A stretch of DNA of 64,000 bases from positions 372,001 through 436,000 of the forward strand of contig BLAL01000187.1 in NCBI GenBank assembly GCA_015698045.1. The letters are read 5' to 3'. Position numbers and translations under genes: made by a program. This stretch comes from Rhizophagus clarus. Lineage: Eukaryota; Glomeromycota; Glomeromycetes; Glomerales; Glomeraceae. Under the pieces are notes generated by a model. The model searched no databases. It had not been told where the DNA came from and saw only the letters and a list, made by a program, of their open reading frames with translations. Positions 1-11,895 of this stretch are shown piece by piece (within the stretch, counting starts at the first letter, position 1; each line of letters begins with the position of its first letter).

Positions 1-139
1 CTATATATTTATTCAGAATATCTTTAGAAATATTTGTTTAAAAATAAATTCAAAGTAGGATAAAAAAAATATAACCATCACCAGTAATAGTGATGAAAAT
101 AAAATCTCTTTTCACATCTATATTATTGAGATAAGACTT

Positions 140-1000
140 GTGAACGTTACTCAGGTTGCAGTATTCACTGAACTTATCTGCAAGAAACTTCTAGTAGGAT
201 TACAGGAGAAAACTATTATTAATAATATTGTAAATAAATGGTCTTTTCCTTGTAGATGTTTAAATCATCCAAGTATAAGGGAAAAATAAAAGAGTATATT
301 TATGTAAAAAAAGCTGTTCATTCAAAAAATAGGATTATCTTTAATTTTATGATTCGCCCACCTAATGATGAATCAGAAGTTGTAAAAAGTTCTCTTCAAA
401 ACCAAAAGTTAAAATATATGATGATACAAATAGTGAAACTGATCAGGTTTTAAAAAGGCCAGTATTAAGGGATTTAACCTTTCATATTAATCAGAATCAT
501 CTCTTAATATCCTTCCTCTCAAACATATGAGCCAATCATATTGTTTATTATGTGATTAGAAGCATATAAGTGAAAATAGATATATTATTTGATATAAAAA
601 GTTTTATAGTTTTCACTGCTATCATGCAGATCAGAAAAAATCACCAGGTAAAAGAAAATCTTCAATAAAACTTACTTTTAGTGAGATGGTTTTGAACTAA
701 AAAAAACCTTTCAGCTCTAATAAAATAATTAGAATAATCTAGAATTTCAAATCCAAATGATTATTTTGTGTAATAAAATTTAATATGTATATACACTTCA
801 AGTAAGAAATATTCTCATATTGAAGTTTATGAAGCAATCCAATCAACTGTTGCCTATATTTAATTGGATAAATCAGTCTAAATATTAAAATATAAGGATC
901 CAGAAAATAAGCTTTACTTTGGTATAAGAGCCAAACTAAACTTACCAATTTCAAAATTAATATAATTGAGTATGAGGAATCAATAAAGTTAAAATTATTA
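140..1000 (+). pseudogene. Fossil primase (decayed Maverick copy)
   Basis: Translations here match the middle of the primase at 18883-21876. The best stretch (256-453) shares IRPPNDESEVVKSS exactly and parallels VKKAIHPKDG. Nucleotide similarity continues to about 1000, through the region after the zinc motif. The copy is full of stops and indels and is more AT-rich than the intact gene, consistent with long C-to-T and G-to-A decay. The N-terminal third lies before this point or outside the window, so the left end of this older element is not seen. This is not a functional gene. Confidence 0.85.
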
Positions 1001-1679
1001 ATAAATCAGGCAATAATTAAAGGTTTAATAGTTTATACAGATTATAATTTCCTTCTATATTCCATAAGCATTTTTTAACCAAACATAGATTTTTTTTAAA
1101 ATATTTTATATTTTCTTTACAGTGTGGTAAGATATCAAAACACATTATACAAAAATTTCCTATATTTATTTTAATTGGAATATTCTGATTACTTATAATC
1201 ATATATCTAGTAAAATCTTTAGTTACTTAATTTTAAGACCTTTTTATTTTATAGCTACCTTCTCTTTTATTATGAGAGATTTAAGATATCCATTAAATTT
1301 ATATCATTTTCCATTAGTTATTTCAGTTTTATTTATAATAATAAACTTTTAAGTTTGAATGGTACTATTAAAATGTTCAAAAATTTTTTTTAAATCTGAT
1401 GTAGTAGAATAGAGATATTCTTCTAAAACTTTATTATCAATAAATCTGTAGTAATATTTTTTCTACCACTACTAAGATTGTTTAAAAATTTTCTGCTGAT
1501 TTTTACATTAAAAATGCCTATCATTTCCAAAAATATTCATAAAGTTTTACATATCGGCAGATTTGTTTTATCATTCAAATATATTAAATTTTGTTATACA
1601 ATGTATTATAAAAGTTAAAGATATGCAATATAATAATCCAAAAAAAGTGCGTACAATTTTAAAAAATGCAATTTAGGAC

Positions 1680-1832
1680 GATTTTAATTTTGACTAGAAT
1701 TAACATAATTTTGGCTAGATTTAACATAATTTTGGCTAGATTTAACATAATTTTGACTAGATTTAACATAATTTTGGCTAGATTTAACATAATTTTGGCT
1801 AGATTTAACATAATTTTGGCTAGATTTAATAT
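1680..1832. repeat. Tandem repeat, 21-bp unit, about 7 copies
   Basis: The unit is close to TTTTGGCTAGATTTAACATAA, with single-base variants (GGCTAG/GACTAG) between copies. The period of 21 keeps one frame open on the minus strand, giving a repetitive peptide that is unlikely to be real. Confidence 0.9.
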
Positions 1833-2139
1833 ACCGTAATTGGTAATATAATAGTAATGATATTTAATCAAACAAAAAAGAAAAAAACCTTAACGTTACA
1901 ATCTATAAAATCTATAATTACAAAGACAATTCACATTTAATAATTTGTTGAATAATAATTAATATCACTATAAAAGAAAATTGTATGAAAGAAACTATAT
2001 TTTAATCAAAAGAAAAAAATTACATCACAATGTATATATGATTTTATAAAAAAATTGAACCACAATTGCACAATTTTAACTGTAATATTAATGCTATAGT
2101 TTTGTACTAATTGTAAATGCACTGCAATATATAAGAATA

Positions 2140-3110
2140 GAAAATACAATAAGAAAGAATGACAGAAGAATAAAGGAAAGAAGAGATAAATGAAAATGGA
2201 TAAGGGAAGCAAAGATAATCAAAGAGAAATAAAGAAGGAACAAAAAAGATAAAGGATAGTGAAAAGGAATGAATGAAACAAAAAAAGAATAAAAATGAAT
2301 GAGAAAACAAAAGAGAAATGAAATGAAATAAAGAGAATGAAAAAAAAATAAAAGAAACGAAGATGGAATTAAAAGAAATGAAAGAAACAAATAGCGAATG
2401 AAAAAAAAAACAGGGGGAATAAAAGAGAATGAAAGGAAGCAAAGGAGAAATGAAAACCAATAAAGGGAATGAAAAAAAGCAATAAAAGAAGCCAAAGAGT
2501 AATGAGAAAAATAAAAAAAGCAATGAAAGAAATCAATGATCAATGAAAGAAATGGAAAAAGCAATGAAAGAAATCAAAGATAAATTAAAAAAATGAAAAA
2601 AAGCAACGAAAGAAACCAAAAATCAATGAAAAAAACCAAAAAGGCAATGAAAGAAACAATGACAAAAGGAACAAAGATCAATAAAAGGAATAATAAAGGA
2701 AACCACAAAAGATCAATGAAAGAACTATGGAAAGAAACGAAAGAAACAATGAAAAAAAGAAACAAAGAAACCACGAAAATAAGAGAAATAAAAAAATGAA
2801 AGAAAAGCCAGAACACTCACCCATAAAAAAAAGAAAAAGAAAACAGTTAATATCATTTTAAAAGAAAAATAAAATAACAAGAGAAAGAGACGTAAAAGAC
2901 TTACTTGAATTTTTACTCAAATGATACACATCTAAAAAAGACAGAAAGTTTAGTAAAAGAACAAGGAAAAGAATGAAAAGAAAACAAAAAAAAGAATTAA
3001 AACTCACCTTGAATTTCCACTGAAATGGAATTAAAAACAGTCGCACTTAAAAAAAAAGAATAAGTTAATAAAAGAAAAAGAAAAAAGAATAAAAGCAAAA
3101 AAAAAACTTA
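2140..3110 (+). repeat. Long purine-rich (GA/A) tract
   Basis: For most of nearly a kilobase the plus strand is A and G with few pyrimidines, built of degenerate GAAAGAAA and AATGAAAG units. It is low-complexity DNA without a plausible gene. Confidence 0.8.
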
Positions 3111-3699
3111 CCGTTACAGCACTTAATCTCAAAACTAAAGGTAACGCCATTAATTAAAGAATTAAAAAAAATGATTTTTTTATTTTAAACAAAAATGTTA
3201 AAAAAAATGATTATTTTATTTTAAAAAAAAAAAAAAAAAAAAATGATTATTTATTTTAAAAAAAAAATGTTAAAAAAAAAATGATTATTTATTTTAAAAA
3301 AAAAATGTTAAAAAAAAAAAATGATTTTTTATTTTTAAAAAAAAAAATTTCCTTCCGCTACAGTAGCTTAAGACTGAACAAAACTTCTAGCGTTAATTAT
3401 CTATAACATAAAAGGTAATATTGCTTACTATTTACGATAAGTTTATCTCATGAGTTGATATAAAAAAGGGATAAATGCAGTTTTTGAACTGGTATAACAG
3501 GTATTATGATCTAATTATTTGGGTAAACAAGTAGTAAACGTGTAAAAAAAAAATATAGTGCCTCTGGGCTCTAGCAGTTTTTTCATCAGCGATAAATTCA
3601 ACACTATAACGAATATTTGGTATAAAGACCCCACATGTGACTTGCTAATCTAATCAGATAATCTGAATATCTGATCTTGAAAAAAAAATTTTTTTTTTT

Positions 3700-4005
3700 G
3701 TAATGTTGCCAGATGAAAAGCACGATCAGACTATTGGAATTAAGTAAGGTAAAGGAGGTTGGGTGGTGTTTTTCGTTAATTTTTTTATTTAATTAATTAA
3801 TTAGTTATTTTTTTTCTTTTTTGTAGTGTTGCCAGATGAAAAGCACCACCAGATTATTGGAATTAAGGTAAGGGAGGGTTGGGGTGAATTTTTCGTTATT
3901 TTTTTTTTTGATTAATTAATTAATTATTTTTTTTTTTTTTTTGTAGTGTTGCTGGATGAAAAGCATGACCAGACTTTTGGAATTAAGGACAATTGAGGTC
4001 AAGAG
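3700..4005 (+). repeat. Three-copy repeat of about 120 bp with splice-like edges
   Basis: A segment starting TGTTGCCAGATGAAAAGCA and reaching GGAATTAAG occurs at about 3704, 3830 and 3948 (the third begins TGTTGCTGG). Each copy follows a T-run ending GTAG and the first two run into GTAAGG, so each looks like a small exon with its own splice sites. Confidence 0.7.
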
Positions 4006-4649
4006 TATATGGTCAAGGAGATTATGGTATTCACAAGACTCTGTGATAATGATCATCTATCTAAAAGGTAAAGTTTTTGTACTGGTGGATTTAAATATCA
4101 CAAGATTTCAATGTTGGTTAAGTGATTTTCCTAAGAGGAGCCTGCATGAGTTTTAAAATCATTGTTAGTTTTAAAATCATCATCAGTAAATGATATAAAG
4201 GAAGATTTTTTGTCTCCATATTTTAAAAACAAAATTTTTAAAATTAAAAATTAATAAAAGATAATGAAAATTTTAGTTATTTCTTTATTTTTAAAATTCT
4301 TTAAATATTATAGCAAATTCATACGAAACCCAGTTATTCTTACTGCCTTATTTAATTATTTTACATCATGAAAAAGCTTTTAGAGAATAAATAATACCAT
4401 TAACAACTGCAAATAACTACTATTGTATTCACAAAGCTTTTATTTGCAACTGGTGTAAAAAGTGATGGGTTCTTAAAATAGTTGATGAGTTATAAAAAGT
4501 CATTATTACTTTAATTTTTAATCATGATTTATAAAAAATTTTTTTATTTTCTGATTATTCTACATAAGATTGATAAGATGAATGTATAACACAATTGTAT
4601 TTTGCACTGTTTACTAATTTTTTATTAAAAATTCTTAATTTAAGCTAAT

Positions 4650-5950
4650 TCTAAGGATCGACGCATATGATATTTTTAATACTGATTATATTCTTCATAT
4701 ACTAGAAAATGGCATCCATAATTTCTTTATTAATTTCCATTACTGGTTTAATCAAAAATTCTAAAAGACTAGGAAATATACTTAATTATTCTGATATACC
4801 TAATGTAATCATGAAATACTTTTTTAGTCTTGATATCTCAGATTTTGATCTACAAGAAATTCCTGCAATTAAAATAAAATCAGATATAATGTGAGACTAA
4901 CTATTTAATCTTATTTAATTTATAATCAAATATATTTTTTCATAATGTGAGAGTAAAGTAATCAAGTCAAGCTATATATCATTATATTAGAATTATGTTG
5001 AATAGTATAGGAAGAATAGGAAAAAACCATTAAATAGTGCTATTTTAAAAAAGAAGTTTTTACAAATTAGTATCAATTAAGTATATTTATAAGATAATAA
5101 AGTAAGAGTATACTAATATATTTTTAACTACTCTAAAATCATGATTAAGTTTTATAAATCTGATTTAGGTGATATTGAAAAATTTTCTAATATATTTCAG
5201 CCAGAGATGCTAAAGACAGATGAGTTATTTATAAGTAAAATTACAGATATATCCATATTTAATATACCAAAAATAATTCTAAAAAAACTAACTATTTCTT
5301 TAAAAATAATTTATTTTTTTTAGAAAAGAATATGTCTCTACTTAATACTAATAAAAATAAAAAGGTGACAATTCAACTCAAAACCTTTTTGACTATGTAA
5401 TAGTTAAAGTTTTTGTCATCTCAATATTTGGCATATCTGAGACTTTTAAACACCTGAATCACTAATCAATAAGCCTAAAATCAATAAACCTCTTAAATTT
5501 AATAAGATTAACAACAAAGTTATGAATTTGTTTTCTAAAAAAATAAGTGTTAAGTACAATTTATTTAAGTCAAATAAAGTATCATCTGTCATATTTTTGT
5601 TCAAAGTTTAACAAGAAGAGCATCTTAAAAAAAAAGGCAGTTAAACTTAGTAAGAATCCAAATATCTTTATGATTATCATTGAAAAAGACTGATTTGATT
5701 CTATTGTATTTCATGATAGAATAAAAACTGATTTATGAATGTGTACTTAGACTGTAGAACTAGAAGTTGATCTTAAAGAACATATGATTATGATAATACA
5801 AGAAAGATTAATAGGAAAAAAAATAATCTATCATTCTTTTGAAAATAAGAGAATCACATCTTCCTAACTTGATACTAATAAGAAATGGAAAAAAACAATA
5901 AGCATACTTTAGAAGAATAGTATGCTTTGGTAAAAAGCAAATAAAAGTGG
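4650..5950 (+). pseudogene. Fossil SF3 helicase C-terminal part
   Basis: Three stretches match the helicase half of the intact element's primase-helicase: 4709-4894 (region after motif C), 5141-5323 (shares LGDIE.FS.I and DI.IFN.P) and 5590-5940 (shares the NPNIF-type segment and the last codons before the stop). It is on the same strand and in the same order as in the intact element. Stops and indels occur throughout. The promoter-like segment after the gene is also recognisable near 6190-6265, comparable to 21950-22030. Confidence 0.8.
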
Positions 5951-6275
5951 ATTAATAAATATTAGTAAGGATGGAATTTTTTATTCTTTATAACTAGATA
6001 ATATATAATTCCAAATTATTATTATTTTTTTTACTTATTCTATCAACCTGCAATTTTTAAATATATGCAAAATATATTTTAGCTAAAGTTGATGGTCTTA
6101 AAGAAATCCTTCCATAAGTTATATATTTTTTTTCTTTTCTTTAACCCTCTGATAGCTTTTATTAACTATAAAATAGAAGAATTATAAAATATTTTTTCAA
6201 ATTGAACTTTATCTCACTTAATACAATCTGAATATTACAAATTAATCTAACTACCATCTCATAATTAGTCTGAAG

Positions 6276-8595
6276 TAGAGATGCGATCTGGATGAAATTT
6301 TACGATTTGTGATCTGATTTAGATTAATCTGGATTCATCTGACAGATTTCAAATCAATCTAAAATTTTTTTTTACAAAAAATAAAATATTTGGATCAGAT
6401 CATCAAATTCATAATCTAAACTTGGGTCATATCAGTATTAGTTGGCTACTCGACTTAACTGTTGAACTGACGTATATTTGGATCAAACAAATATAAAAAA
6501 AAATGCCAAATTATATAGTTCTAGCATTTTTTTTTATTTTTACATGTAAATGCACCAGAATTATTAGTTTTAGAGTTCCAAACAGATTGGGTAGAACTCT
6601 GGACATTACTGATATAACTCATAATTATGAAAAAGAGCAAATTGATGTGAAATTTAGAAGCTAAAAACATGTTTTTTGCAATTTTCTCATCAACCAATGA
6701 TTCAAATTGGATGAACATTTTTTTAAAATATAGCTCTCAATGAGATCTACAAAATAAAAAAAAGTTTATCCAAATTGGTTAAATAGATGGCGAAATATTC
6801 TTAAATAACTAAAAGAGCAAATTGGCTTAATTTTGAGAAAAATGGGTAAAAAAAAAATGTAAGTTATTTTAGTAATGTCTGAGGGTCCTGATTGGGTAGG
6901 GCTGAGTGATTGCCTTGACTCTTATATATATAAAAAAACCAATATAATTATTAAGTCAGCATGAAAAAATGCCAGTAATGATAGTTCTGGCATTTTTTTT
7001 CAATCTTTCATAATGATTTTATTAATCATTTTTAATAATAAAAAATAAAAAAACAATTTTTCTTAATTGTTTTTAATAATAAAAATATTTAAAAAATAAT
7101 TTTTCTAAATCATTTTTAATAACAAAAATATTAAAAAAAAATGATTTTCTTAATTGTTTTTAATAATAAAGTATAAATAAAAAAAACAATTTTTCTTAAT
7201 CATTTTTAATAACAAATATATTAAAAAAATGATTTTCTTAATTGTTTTTAATAATAAAAATATTTAAAAAATGAATTTTCTTAATCATTTTTAATAACAA
7301 AAATATTAAAAAAAAATGAATTTTCTTAATCGTTTTTAATAATAAAAATAATAAAAAATGAATTTTCTTAATTGTTTTAATAATAAAGTAATAAAAAAAA
7401 TGATTTTTCTTAATCACTTTTTAATAATAAAAATATTTAAAAAATGATTTTTCTTAATCATTGTTTAATAATAAGTATATTTAAAAATGATTTTTCTTAA
7501 TCGTTTTTAATAAAAATATTAAAAAAAAATGATTTTTCTTAATCGTTTTTAATAAAAATATTAAAAAAAAATGATTTTTCTTAATCGTTTTTAATAAAAA
7601 TATTAAAAAAAAAATGATTTTTCTTAATTGTTTTTAATAAAAATATTAAAAAAAAAATGATTTTTCTTAATTGTTTTTAATAATAAAGTAATAAAAAAAT
7701 CATTTTTCTTAATTGTTTTTAATAAAAATATTAAAAAAAAATGATTTTCCTTAATCATTTTTAATGATAAAGTAATAAAAAAATAATTTTTCTTAATTAT
7801 TTTTTATAATAAAGTAATAAAAAAAATGATTTTTCTTAATTGTTTTTTAATAACAAAATATTAAAAAAAATAATTTTTCTTAATCGTTTTAATAATAAAA
7901 ATTTGGTTTAATAATAAAAAAAAATGATTTTTCTTAATCATTTTTAATAACAAAGTAATAAAAAATAATTTTTCTTAATCGTTTTTTAATAATAAAAATA
8001 TTTAAAACTGATTTTTTCAATCATTTTTAATAATCGTTTTTAATAATGAAAAAATTGTTAAAGCTGGAATGTAGTTTCAGTATTTTTTAATCAACATTAC
8101 AGATAAAATGCCAGAACTGAAAGTTTTGGTATTTTTTTTATTTTTACATGTATACTAATAGTTCTGGCATTTTTTTTTATTTTTACATGTAAATGTGTCA
8201 GAACTATGGGTCCCAGTATTTTTATGCTGAAACTAACAATTTTTTGGTATTTTTTATATATAAAATTGCAAAAAACACTGAAACTGATAATTAAATATAA
8301 AAAATGTTTTGGCGTTTTTTTATATATTAAATATACCAGTTTTTTTTTTATTTCAAAAATTAATTTTTTTAATATTTTTATTAGAAAAATTAATTTTTTC
8401 AATCTGTTTTAATAAAGAAATAAATTTTTTTCAATTTGTTTTTCAATTTTTTAAAATTTATTATTAAAAATTAATTTTTATAAATAAATTAGATTATACA
8501 GATTATCCATAATCTATTTGGATCAATTTAAATCTGTGCTGAATCAGATGGATGGACAGGTTATCTGAATCCTCAGATCACAGATTGTATCTCTA
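6276..8595. mobile_element. hAT-like non-autonomous element, about 2.3 kb
   Basis: The ends are inverted: TAGAGATGCGATCTG at the left and CAGATTGTATCTCTA at the right. They are flanked by a near-perfect 8-bp duplication, GTCTGAAG and GTCTAAAG (one mismatch), as expected for hAT transposition. The inside has no gene. It contains a degenerate tandem array and dispersed copies of a short motif around TGCCAGAACT. It sits inside the fossil Maverick, between helicase and recombinase remnants, so it inserted later. Confidence 0.65.
6990..8060. repeat. Degenerate AT-rich tandem array, roughly 40-bp unit
   Basis: About 25 imperfect copies of a unit around TGATTTTTCTTAATCGTTTT followed by TAATAAAAATATTAAAAAA. 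Each unit is partly self-complementary (AAAAATGATT and TTAATCATTTT), so the array could form serial hairpins. Confidence 0.85.
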
Positions 8596-8764
8596 GTCTA
8601 AAGTGTAACAAAAGACTATATATTTCTATACAAAGATTACACAAAATATCTGTCTATCTATCTGCTCAAAAATTAAGTTGATGCATGATTGATTCATTTA
8701 ATTATATTTGTATTCTGAACTTAACACCAATTTTGAAACTATTTCCTAGTTTACATATCACTTT

Positions 8765-10400
8765 ATGTTTACTATTATAACCAAATTTGTTATAGACCAC
8801 AAATTCACTAACAAGATGAGTTTTAAAGAGCTTAATCAATATGCATTGGAAATACTTGACAACTAGTATACCAAAGGTACATAAAGAGAAAAGGTACCAG
8901 ACTTGTGATTATCTTCAATGAAGATATAAATATAATAAAGAACAGGCATTTACATTAATTTCTTATAAGAGAATTGGACAAAATAAAGCTAAATAATCCT
9001 CAAAGAAGAAGGTTTAAAAACTGAAAAAGTGAATATATATCAAGTATCTGATAACACTTATTCTGAAAAGACTATTAAAAAAACAGTTCAATATATAATC
9101 TTAGTGAAAGAAATGTAAAAGTAATATCTAGAACCTTAGTCAAAACTGCCTCTAGCCTTATTGCTGATTTGTTCTGTCTTCTAAGCTTCAAAAAGAATTA
9201 GGAGGTCTCAATGCTTTAAAGGAAATAATCTCTGCAACATTAGATAGAGAAACAATCTGCATATCTAATAAAATCCAAAAGAAATGTAATGAGTAATATA
9301 AAAATAAAGGGGTCCATTTCCAGACCACTTTTTTTTAGAATCAGTTAAAAAAAGATTAGATAAGTATAGTATATTTAATATACCTGATAAACAGGCTTTA
9401 GCAGATGTAATAATCATATTCTGCATCTGTTTCACTGAAATTAAAAACTTATGGATATTTAATGGAAATGTAACTGGTTATATAAAAAATAGAAAAGCAC
9501 AGGATATTTCTCAAGTGCTTAGATTACTGGAAAAAAGCAAGAGAATTACTTACATGGATTCAAGAAGCAATTTCTTCCAGACAGTTAAGAGACTCCAGAA
9601 AGCCTGGATCTACATACTTAAGTGCAGTGATGTGCATTGGAAGATTGGAAGCTATTGGAATCTTCCAATTCTTCCAATTCCAAGCCTTCCAATTCCAATA
9701 AATTTTTATTGGAAGATTGGAAGCACTTAATTCACGTGATCTTTATTTATTAACCAATAGAATTAAATTGTAACTTATACAATATATCCGATATATCTGA
9801 ATATTTATTTATTTAAAATTAATTTTCTCATTATTATCATTAACACCAATAAGATTTTATTGTAAAAACTTCTGAGAATTGCCATCTAATATTTGTAAGT
9901 TAATAAAGAAAGAAAAAAACATTTTTTAATTATACAAGATTATCTATTTAAGCGACATTGGAAGTAGTATTGGAAGCATTGGAAGCGATATTGAAAGCTT
10001 CCAATACTACTTCCAATAGTACAAAAGTTTGATTGGAAGTTTCCAATTCACATGATCTATTAGAAGATTGAAATCTTCCAATCTTCCAAATCTTCCAATT
10101 GATCTTCCAATTCCAATGGAAAGTTATTGGAAGCACAAATTGCACATCACTGCTTAAGTGCATTTCTAAAGAAATATGAATTTATTCCTAAACCTTATGA
10201 GCCACTACTTCCTAGCTCTTTATGCAAATTAGGATTGTATTTGCTTCCGTAGTGTATGGGCCTAAGATCTGTCAAAAGCTAACACTTATTACAGTGAAGT
10301 ATTGAGGCATTCACCCGATAATCATACTTCTCCATCTGATAGTTAATTTCAGAAGAAGGGAACAACCTTATGATCAAGAAAGTCCATTCCTTATCTTTAA
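8765..10400 (+). pseudogene. Fossil tyrosine-recombinase-like gene
   Basis: It begins with an ATG at 8765 and matches the recombinase at 22042-23214 at nucleotide level from start to end (for example ACCACAAATTCACTAACAAG against ACCACAAACTCACCAATGAG). Many stops and small indels are present. It is interrupted by the hAT-type MITE at 9625-10152, which lies at the codons for the Thr-Tyr-Leu segment, and then resumes at 10161. It belongs to the same decayed Maverick copy as the primase and helicase remnants. Confidence 0.85.
9625..10152. mobile_element. hAT-type MITE (528 bp)
   Basis: The terminal inverted repeat is CAGTGATGTGCA / TGCACATCACTG, with a perfect 8-bp target duplication CTTAAGTG at 9617-9624 and 10153-10160. 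The interior is dominated by TTGGAAG and CTTCCAA motifs in both orientations. Removing it together with one duplication copy restores continuity with the intact recombinase sequence. Confidence 0.9.
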
Positions 10401-10501
10401 TAAAAACTAATCACATACAGTATATGAATTAGAGGATCGGGATATTATTTATTATTTTTTTCGCTCGAAGCAAGATATATCATATAGAATATATCACGAA
10501 A

Positions 10502-10560
10502 ATGGTAATTGATCAAAATCATTCATCTGATAGTACACCCATCGATCAGATATACAGAAT
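10502..10560 (+). pseudogene. Fossil start of the small coiled-coil gene
   Basis: The first codons match the start of the small protein at 23327 (ATGGTAATTGATCAAAATC against ATGGTAGCTGATCGAAATC). Similarity then stops and the sequence switches to the reverse complement of the intact element near 33310, so this is a rearrangement breakpoint. Confidence 0.7.
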
Positions 10561-11191
10561 ACATGACCAAGTTAAGGGCAAGAGTTTTAGATAATGTACT
10601 AGCTGATCGATCAGCAGAACGCTGGTACACTGCCAATCTAGCTAGTCCGGAGCAGTGATCACCAGCTCAGAAGAATTTGTAGTATGTGACAGAAAAATAA
10701 GTGGATCATCAGTCAGATCTCATGTGATATATTAATTTTCGCATATCGAAAAGCTAACCAGTACCTTTATTTTTTCCCAAACAAACATGAGAAAAAATGA
10801 AAGTAAGTCTACATGCAACACAGGACCTACCATATAAGCAAATAGTACCGACAAAAGCATATGTTAAGAAAGGCTGGAGGACTTGCAATTCTGAGATCTA
10901 CAAGAACTAACTACCTTTGTATCTTACAGGTAGATCTCTATGTGAAAAGGCATGAGGATTTCATTTACATGCGCTTTCATAGGACTCTTGGCATCAGAAT
11001 TACGTCTCATATTTCCTTAACTTTTCCCAGCAAGATATAAAGCATGTAAGGGTATGTGGAAGTTCAGCCAACTTTCCGCAAAAAACTTACTCAGAGAAAA
11101 TAACGCAAAATAAGGTATGTATATGCCAGAAGTTATGTATGTATGGGAGTGAGTTTTTCTCACTATGGGTTCTTGTATTTAGGAAAATAAG
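10561..11191 (+). promoter_or_regulatory. Conserved 5' region of the fossil Crinkler block
   Basis: This stretch has no gene. It is homologous to the reverse complement of about 32690-33310 in the intact element (for example CAAAAGCATATGTTA and GTATGTGGAAGTTCA), that is, the 600 bp upstream of the Crinkler-header gene. Conservation of non-coding DNA on both copies suggests it holds the promoter or leader; no specific box is assigned. Confidence 0.5.
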
Positions 11192-11610
11192 ATGTCTGAT
11201 AAAACTGAGGTACCTGATAAGTCCAAGACTCCTGACAAACTTGAAAGTTTCTCGGTAGCAGAGATATTCCTCTCAAATGTCTCATTTCCAGTGAGGAAAG
11301 AAATATTTTCAATATGACAATATCTAATGCTAACAACAATAGAGTCTCTTCTCTCGCGGAGGCAATCAGAAACCGTTGTCTAGATCGATTTCAAGATATA
11401 GATTCGATCAGGTTGTCTTTATATAAAGTCAGGTTCATATCTGATAGTAAAATTTAAGTCAATGAATACTTCGAAGTAGATGGTACAATAAGAATGGAAC
11501 CGCAAGACGAAATTTTTACTCATTTCCCCATACAATCCCAACAAATCTATGGTGATGAAAAGGAAATCAATGTTATTGTATATCCTCCTACTGAAACGGT
11601 ACCACACAAA
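11192..11610 (+). pseudogene. Crinkler-header (ubiquitin-like) pseudogene
   Basis: The ATG at 11192 opens a frame that breaks within 50 codons. A second frame then shows the C-terminal half of a Crinkler-type header, with IRLSLYKV and a MEPQDEI..HF segment matching LSIYQI and MEPQDLISKFF of the protein at 32404-32688. It contains stops and a frameshift and is followed, as in the intact element, by a separate SAM-domain gene. Confidence 0.7.
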
Positions 11611-11895
11611 TAATTAGTATTCACACCAATGTAATAGTGAATATAGTCGCAATTTTTTGTGTATTGTAGGCCGGGTTCCGGCAATATTTTTTATTTCATA
11701 AATAAAGTATTATTATTTTTTTCAGAAAGCGGGTCATGTGAAATGATGCAATGCCTGTGCGACATAAAAGCCTATATTAACGCCACTATTAACGCCCAGT
11801 ATTTTCTTTCCCGAACAGAAATAAATTTTTATCTCACTCCGGAAAGTAACACTATTTTTTGTCCGAGTCAAATATCACTATAAAAACGTAACACT

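Larger units (their letters stand above)
1001..4640. other. Gene-free insertion splitting the fossil primase-helicase
   Basis: The fossil primase stops near 1000 and the fossil helicase resumes near 4650, so about 3.6 kb was inserted or has diverged beyond recognition. It holds a 21-bp tandem array (about 1680-1830), a purine-rich tract (about 2140-3110), A/T-run repeats (about 3165-3345) and a three-copy repeat (about 3700-4000). No convincing gene is seen. The long open frames on the minus strand at 2094-2564 are only the pyrimidine complement of the purine tract. Confidence 0.6.

Noticed and set aside
1659-1871. A repetitive 70-aa protein (NLAKIML repeats)
   Set aside because: It is a by-product of a 21-bp tandem DNA repeat whose period is a multiple of three.
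2094-2564. Long open frames on the minus strand (Phe/Ser-rich proteins)
   Set aside because: They are the complement of a purine-rich low-complexity tract; the overlapping frames are all open for compositional reasons.
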